Shown: in pieces, positions 60,607-64,000 of the stretch
How positions within the stretch are numbered: position 1 is the stretch's first letter
How the letters are laid out: each line of letters starts with the position of its first letter
NCBI GenBank assembly: GCA_023431345.1
Contig: JAEYWK010000070.1
Location: forward strand, 1-64,000
From: Pseudomonadota bacterium
GTDB taxonomy: Bacteria > Myxococcota_A > Polyangia > Polyangiales > Polyangiaceae
Direction: 5' to 3'
DNA length: 64,000 nt
Notes under the pieces: model-generated
The model's input: the letters and a program-made list of their open reading frames with translations, nothing else
What the model was told of the DNA's origin: nothing
The model's database searches: none
Program-made: the position numbers and the translations under genes

Positions 60607-60736
60607 GTTCCGGCTCCATCGCGCGCCGCGTGTCGCGGTCCGCGGCTTCGCGACGCTCGCGCTCGAGCCACTCGCGCTCCGCTTCGGGCAGGTACCGCTC
60701 GAAGGGCGCGTCGTCGCAATCGTCCGCGAAGCTCAC
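60590..60736 (-). CDS. Very short charged phage protein (48 residues)
   Basis: GTG 60736 overlaps the stop of the preceding gene (GTGA), giving VSFADDCDDAPFERYLP... and a Glu/Arg-rich helical end with MEPEPERRP. Both the overlap and the acidic/basic helix fit the chain of coupled small genes in this block. A longer reading of the same frame upstream is not coding. Confidence 0.45.
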   Translation of the reverse strand: MSFADDCDDAPFERYLPEAEREWLERERREAADRDTRRAMEPEPERRP

Positions 60737-61143
60737 GGCCGAACCACCCGCAAGTGACGCGGCCGGGGGTGCGGCGTCGGCGCCGAGCCGTGGCCGTTGA
60801 GACCGAGCAATCGCGGGCGCGCCGGCTTCGCTGGCTCCGTTGGCGGAGCGAGCTCCGCGGCATCCTTGGCGCGGGCTTCGGCCAGCCATCGCGGCCATTC
60901 CCCGGGCCGGAGCCCTGCGGCCTTGGAGAGAGATTTCAGCAAATCCCAAACGTGCGGCGTGAGGTGCAGAACGGGGTATTCCTGCCGCGCCGGAGGCTGC
61001 GCCGCAACGATGGCACGGGCCTTTGCCTCGGCGCGCTCGAAGAACGGCCGCAGGTCGTCGGGTACGATGCTCAGCGGCTCGCCATTGATGAGGCGAACGC
61101 CGTAGTCGGCGATCTCGCGATCGCTGTACCCGGGCACGGTCAC
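60733..61143 (-). CDS. Hypothetical phage protein
   Basis: 136 residues from GTG 61143, overlapping the preceding stop (GTGA). YSDREIADYGVRLINGEPLSIVPDDLRPFF is followed by a helical section and a Pro/Arg-rich tail. No domain recognised. Part of the coupled small-gene run. Confidence 0.55.
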   Translation of the reverse strand: MTVPGYSDREIADYGVRLINGEPLSIVPDDLRPFFERAEAKARAIVAAQPPARQEYPVLHLTPHVWDLLKSLSKAAGLRPGEWPRWLAEARAKDAAELAPPTEPAKPARPRLLGLNGHGSAPTPHPRPRHLRVVRP

Positions 61144-61745
61144 GTGTAGGCCCTTTCCGGGTACCGAGCCTGCGCCGCGGCGAGGAGCGCGGCGCGCGTG
61201 TCCGCCCAATTGTCGGCAATGATGCCAGCTAGCCCGGCGTCGGTCGCAACGTTGACCGCTTGCCGCGCGACGCGGATCTGATTGAGCAGCGTTGCTCGAC
61301 TCACAGCCGGCGCTTGCGAGTAGCCACCGCGGGGGCTGCGCGCCATCACGGGGAGGATCACGAACAGGTCAGGGCGCCTAATGTCCTCCGAGAAGATGTC
61401 CCCGCCGCTGGCGTCAGGGAGCGACTTGATGGGGCGTCCGTCGGCAAGGTCTTGGAGAAAGGCGTCGATGTCGAAGCCCTTGTTTCTCTCGATAACGTCA
61501 AAGCAGGCGGCCTCGTTGCTTGGGGAGGAGGCCCCGCTGAAATCGTACCTGGAAAAGGCGTTGTGGCGCGCAACCTCGTCGCAACGGATGATGTAGGCCG
61601 CGAGCACGCGCAGCATCCAGTCCGGTGCGATCACTCGCGGGTTGTCGACCGCATGAAAGGCGCGGTCGGGATGGAGGAGTTGCACGCGCTGCGCGCCGCG
61701 CTCCGTCGTGAGCGTGTCGAGAGCTGTTGGATGTGTCCAGGTCAT
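61140..61745 (-). CDS. Hypothetical phage protein
   Basis: 201 residues, ATG overlapping the preceding stop by 4 bases. Mixed alpha/beta sequence with FSRYDFSGASSP, FVILPVMARSPRGGYSQ and a helical C-terminus (IRVARQAVNVATDAGLAG). No recognised domain. The longest unassigned gene of the element after the DUF2971 cargo. Confidence 0.55.
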   Translation of the reverse strand: MTWTHPTALDTLTTERGAQRVQLLHPDRAFHAVDNPRVIAPDWMLRVLAAYIIRCDEVARHNAFSRYDFSGASSPSNEAACFDVIERNKGFDIDAFLQDLADGRPIKSLPDASGGDIFSEDIRRPDLFVILPVMARSPRGGYSQAPAVSRATLLNQIRVARQAVNVATDAGLAGIIADNWADTRAALLAAAQARYPERAYT

Positions 61746-61921
61746 GGGGAATCAGCGCGCTTGTCGGCGCGCGCTCGCGGGCGGGAAAACGAAGAAAAAG
61801 CACCACGCGAGCGCGCGGTCTGCCGCGACTTGGCAGACTCGTCCGGACTCCAGGACGATCGACGGGAATCCCCCGCCGATCCAGCGTGCATGATGAACGC
61901 GACCAGCGGGGAAAGGTTCAT
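61742..61921 (-). CDS. Uncertain small phage gene between the HTH and the 201-residue gene
   Basis: ATG 61921 overlaps the HTH-gene stop and its own stop overlaps the next ATG, both as ATGA, giving 59 residues (MNLSPLVAFIMHAG...). The codon third positions are not very GC-rich. A parallel frame over the same bases reads ARWIGGGFPSIVLESGRV...AWCFFFVFPPA with better GC3 but no start codon. Either the coding frame is the first, or a frame change is involved; this is not settled. Confidence 0.3.
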   Translation of the reverse strand: MNLSPLVAFIMHAGSAGDSRRSSWSPDESAKSRQTARSRGAFSSFSRPRARADKRADSP

Positions 61922-62217
61922 AGGTTGGGCTCTCGAGAAAGAATTCGCGCAACGCGGCGCAGGAGCAGCGCGACGACGGCGTCGGCAAGCGCGTCGACGT
62001 TGGGCGCGGGCGTTGAGGGCGCTGACGGCGCGAGCTTTCGCGCGATGTAGTCGGCCGCTGCGGGATGGTCGAGGTCCACACGGTCGGAGACGACCGCGCC
62101 AGCGAGGGGGCCGCGGCAAGCCTTGGTGATCGCGGCCCGAGACACGCCAGCCATGCGAGCCAGCCGGGAGCGCGTGATAAGGTTTACACCTACACTGCCC
62201 GACAGATTAACTGGCAT
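61918..62217 (-). CDS. HTH DNA-binding phage protein (Nu1/MerR-like helix-turn-helix)
   Basis: 99 residues, ATG. ITRSRLARMAGVSRAAITKACRGPLAGAVVSDRVDLDHPAAADYIARKL at residues 14-62 is a winged/helix-turn-helix layout of the kind seen in phage Nu1-type terminase small subunits and MerR-like proteins, then a helical tail. The call as terminase small subunit is weak because no large subunit is nearby. First gene after an intergenic region, so probably operon-leading. Confidence 0.58.
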   Translation of the reverse strand: MPVNLSGSVGVNLITRSRLARMAGVSRAAITKACRGPLAGAVVSDRVDLDHPAAADYIARKLAPSAPSTPAPNVDALADAVVALLLRRVARILSREPNL

Positions 62218-62363
62218 GGTGGTTAACTTTCCGTAAGAAAACGACTTTTTGCGCGGGGGTCGGCGTCGTCAATCCAAACCGCCACCACTGGAATGGGCCT
62301 GTTACAGTACCTGTGGAATTCATTGGCGACTCACGGCTCGGGAGCGCCAGCTTTCGATCCGGC
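62218..62363. promoter_or_regulatory. Intergenic regulatory region of the element
   Basis: 146 bases, the only sizeable gap in the phage block, with lower GC than the flanks. On the minus strand a TTGACG lies about 60 bases before the HTH-gene ATG. A short inverted pair (ACAG/CTGT, spacer GTA) occurs near 62316-62326. Likely promoter/operator region. No convincing -10 box. Confidence 0.35.
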
Positions 62364-62723
62364 TCATCGTCGCACCGCCTTCCGCGTGGCGAGGTCGGCC
62401 GGGTCCGTGTGAATCACGATGCCCCGCATGGCGAGCGCTTGGAGTGCAGCGCGCGCGCGAGCCTCCTCTCGGTGCACGTCTCGCGGGCTGATCGCCACCC
62501 CTTCGACGAAACGACGTTCGTCGGACGTCGTGATCGAGCACGAGCAGCTCACCACGAATTCGGCGCTCGTCGACTCCTCGAGCGCGCGCTGCCGCATCAC
62601 ATACTTGGCCGCGGAAAAGGCGTCACCGAATGTCGGCGGCGGCGTGTACTTGACGCCTGCGGCCGCGACGACGTCGAGGGGCGCCCGGGGAGCCAGAGAC
62701 TTGGGACGAAGGTCGACTTTCAC
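62364..62723 (-). CDS. Hypothetical phage protein
   Basis: 119 residues, ATG (MKVDLRPKSLAPRAPLDVV), with a 4-base overlap to the preceding gene. Contains FVVSCSCSITTSDERRFVEG and a helical C-terminal part. No domain recognised. In the position where a head decoration or capsid gene might be expected but too short and unlike either. Confidence 0.5.
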   Translation of the reverse strand: MKVDLRPKSLAPRAPLDVVAAAGVKYTPPPTFGDAFSAAKYVMRQRALEESTSAEFVVSCSCSITTSDERRFVEGVAISPRDVHREEARARAALQALAMRGIVIHTDPADLATRKAVRR

Positions 62724-63130
62724 TGCCGTACTCCTGTGACGCGCGCGCTTCGGGCATCACGGTCGACGGAGCCCGACTTGATTCCATCGACCACCAAATC
62801 GGCCACGTAATCAGCGGGCGACTTTCCGGCCTCCGCGCCCGTCTGTGAGCCCTTGGCGCCGTCCGACGCAAGAGAGACCTCGAAATCGTCTGCGAGCCGA
62901 TCCTCCTGCATGCGACGGCACATCCCGCGCTCTAGAAATTGCGCGCTCAGCTTCGCGTCCAGGTCCGAGCCCGACTTGATGGCGGCGAGGGCCAGGTCCA
63001 TCGCCCCAGCTACCGTGCCCGCGTGGACGAGCGCGGCCACGCGATCTCGCTCATGCGCGACGCCGGCGTTAAAGACGGCTTCGTACTCGGCAGGATGACG
63101 GGAATGGAGCACTTTCAGGTCGATTTTCAC
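62720..63130 (-). CDS. Scaffold-like phage protein downstream of the prohead protease
   Basis: 136 residues, ATG overlapping the protease stop by 4 bases. Residues 13-75 (HPAEYEAVFNAGVAHERDRVAALVHAG...AIKSGSDLDAKL) are helical with the (F/G)xxGVxxERxRVxAL pattern often found in the scaffolding tail that follows S49 prohead proteases. Inferred: separate scaffolding protein or C-terminal half of a protease-scaffold pair. The remaining part is polar. Confidence 0.62.
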   Translation of the reverse strand: MKIDLKVLHSRHPAEYEAVFNAGVAHERDRVAALVHAGTVAGAMDLALAAIKSGSDLDAKLSAQFLERGMCRRMQEDRLADDFEVSLASDGAKGSQTGAEAGKSPADYVADLVVDGIKSGSVDRDARSARVTGVRQ

Positions 63131-64000
63131 AGGTTCTTTCCTTCGGATTTTAGGGCGGCGATCACGAGGTCGGCGACGATGCGGCTCTCGCGCGTCTCCG
63201 GTTCCTCCGGGGGCTGCTCGACGGTGCCGAGCATGATATCTGCGACGCGTTCTGCAGCGCTCTTGACCGGCTTCGTCGGCTTGCGGGGCGCGACGCTGGC
63301 GAGAAGTCGCCTCGCAAATGATTCTTGCGATTCGCTGGCGCCTCGCGCGCTTGCACTGCCTAACTGGGCCGCGAGGCTGTGTGCGGCTTGCTGTGCTGGT
63401 CCGAGCTCTGCCGAGCTCCGGAGCGCTGCAGGCGCGCCGCTCGCGATGGTGTCGATCATCCCGGAAGCCAGTGACGACCCCGCAAGACGAACCCCGCCGC
63501 GGCCGTATTTCTCGTTGATTCCCTTGACCGTCGTCCCGCGACCGCGGGCAATTGCAGCGACGAAGAGCGCGTGAACTTCGTCCAGCTCCTCACGAATCGC
63601 CGCCTTGCCGGCTTCCGTGCGGGGATCGGGGCGCTTATTCGGCGCGTCCGTCGACGTCACCGAAACCGTCCGATCGTCGACGCGCATCGTTGCAACGACG
63701 CCGACGCTGCCGAACGTTGCCGCAGGGCCGGTAGCTTCGATCGGGCCAGCGACCGCAGCCAAAGCGTACGCCGCAGAGGCAGCGAGCGAAGCACGCACAC
63801 GGCGTGGCTTCCGGCCGGCCTCGATGACGGCGAGCGTTTCGAACAGGCCCGCGACCGTTCCGCCAGGCGAATCGATCGAGAAGAGAATCTCTCGCACCGC
63901 CGGGTCGGCTTCAGCGTCGGAAAACGCCTTTTGAATGCTCGAATAAGACGTGTTGCCTCCTCCGAAAAGCGCAGCCAGCGCGTCACGCTCGGGCGTCAGC
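63127..64000 (-). CDS. S49-family (SppA-like) prohead serine protease, partial
   Basis: Frame open through the right edge, so the N-terminus lies outside. The visible 290 residues begin LTPERDALAALF, with SSIQKAFSDAEADPAVREILFSIDSPGG (S49 signature), the nucleophile region SLAASAAYALAAVA and FGSVGVVATM. The C-terminal 100 residues are Ala/Arg/Glu-rich. Phage S49 proteases mature the prohead and are usually followed by a scaffold and the major capsid gene. Here a scaffold-like gene follows with a 4-base overlap, but no capsid gene is seen. Confidence 0.82.
   Translation of the reverse strand, partial: LTPERDALAALFGGGNTSYSSIQKAFSDAEADPAVREILFSIDSPGGTVAGLFETLAVIEAGRKPRRVRASLAASAAYALAAVAGPIEATGPAATFGSVGVVATMRVDDRTVSVTSTDAPNKRPDPRTEAGKAAIREELDEVHALFVAAIARGRGTTVKGINEKYGRGGVRLAGSSLASGMIDTIASGAPAALRSSAELGPAQQAAHSLAAQLGSASARGASESQESFARRLLASVAPRKPTKPVKSAAERVADIMLGTVEQPPEEPETRESRIVADLVIAALKSEGKNL

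Overview
This is a GC-rich (roughly 68-70% by eye), densely packed stretch of chromosome from a Gram-negative bacterium. It is most likely a myxobacterium (Myxococcota) of the Polyangiales/Sorangium type. The reasons are the many lipoproteins with Gly/Ser/Ala/Thr-rich linkers after the lipobox, a 3,481-residue TPR protein, a Ser/Thr kinase fused to an AAA ATPase, menaquinone biosynthesis, a CsgA-type short-chain dehydrogenase and GTG/TTG starts with stop-start overlaps. The assignment is inferred from content only.

Layout. 1-3.3 kb: three lipoproteins on the minus strand (one cut by the window edge, a metzincin-type protease, a protein with two SnoaL-like domains). 3.5-10.6 kb: a plus-strand run headed by an Rrf2 regulator. 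It holds cysK, a short E1 (MoeB/ThiF-like) enzyme, the sulfur carrier CysO, a small protein that looks like the detached N-terminal arm of the E1, CysM and the JAMM protease Mec. It then runs by overlaps into two exported proteins built from seven paired-cysteine modules. 10.8-16.9 kb: a small membrane protein, a PcrA/UvrD helicase, a CsgA-like SDR, then a minus-strand group (C45-type hydrolase, CcmH-like protein, FprA-type ferredoxin reductase). 17.0-24.7 kb: a GbsR/MarR-like regulator with a clear promoter/operator, followed by menG-menD-menH-menA-menC-menE and a convergent hotdog thioesterase that may be MenI. 25-28.6 kb: exported proteins (a CxxCH lipoprotein, a barrel-like protein, a DUF4920-like lipoprotein, a LysM-hydrolase). 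28.7-39.5 kb: a small Cys/His-rich protein and the giant TPR protein.

39.7-50.6 kb: a tightly coupled minus-strand operon of a Ser/Thr kinase-AAA protein, an unknown protein with an internal HFARWV duplication, a DyP-type peroxidase, an SDR and an Asp-nucleophile alpha/beta-hydrolase. A bacterial caleosin-like gene diverges from it, followed by a convergent YgiQ-family radical SAM gene. 50.7-56.0 kb: an unknown gene, a methyltransferase resembling fungal sphingolipid C9-methyltransferases with a strong terminator, a GH1 glycosidase behind a LacI-type palindrome, two GlsB/YeaQ paralogues flanked by short tandem repeats, and an EamA transporter.

56.2-64.0 kb (right edge): tRNA-Asp(GTC) with an integrated prophage or phage-derived element. 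Its tyrosine integrase gene ends inside the tRNA anticodon loop. Leftward from the edge the element carries an S49 prohead protease (cut by the edge), a scaffold-like protein, a chain of small overlapping phage genes, a ParB-domain protein, a lower-GC DUF2971 cargo gene and the integrase. The distal end lies outside the window.

The most interesting points are the split E1 arm in the CysO pathway, the caleosin next to the kinase/peroxidase/epoxide-hydrolase-like operon, the paired-Cys module family, and the sphingolipid-methyltransferase-like enzyme. No rRNA genes, CRISPR arrays or insertion sequences were seen.
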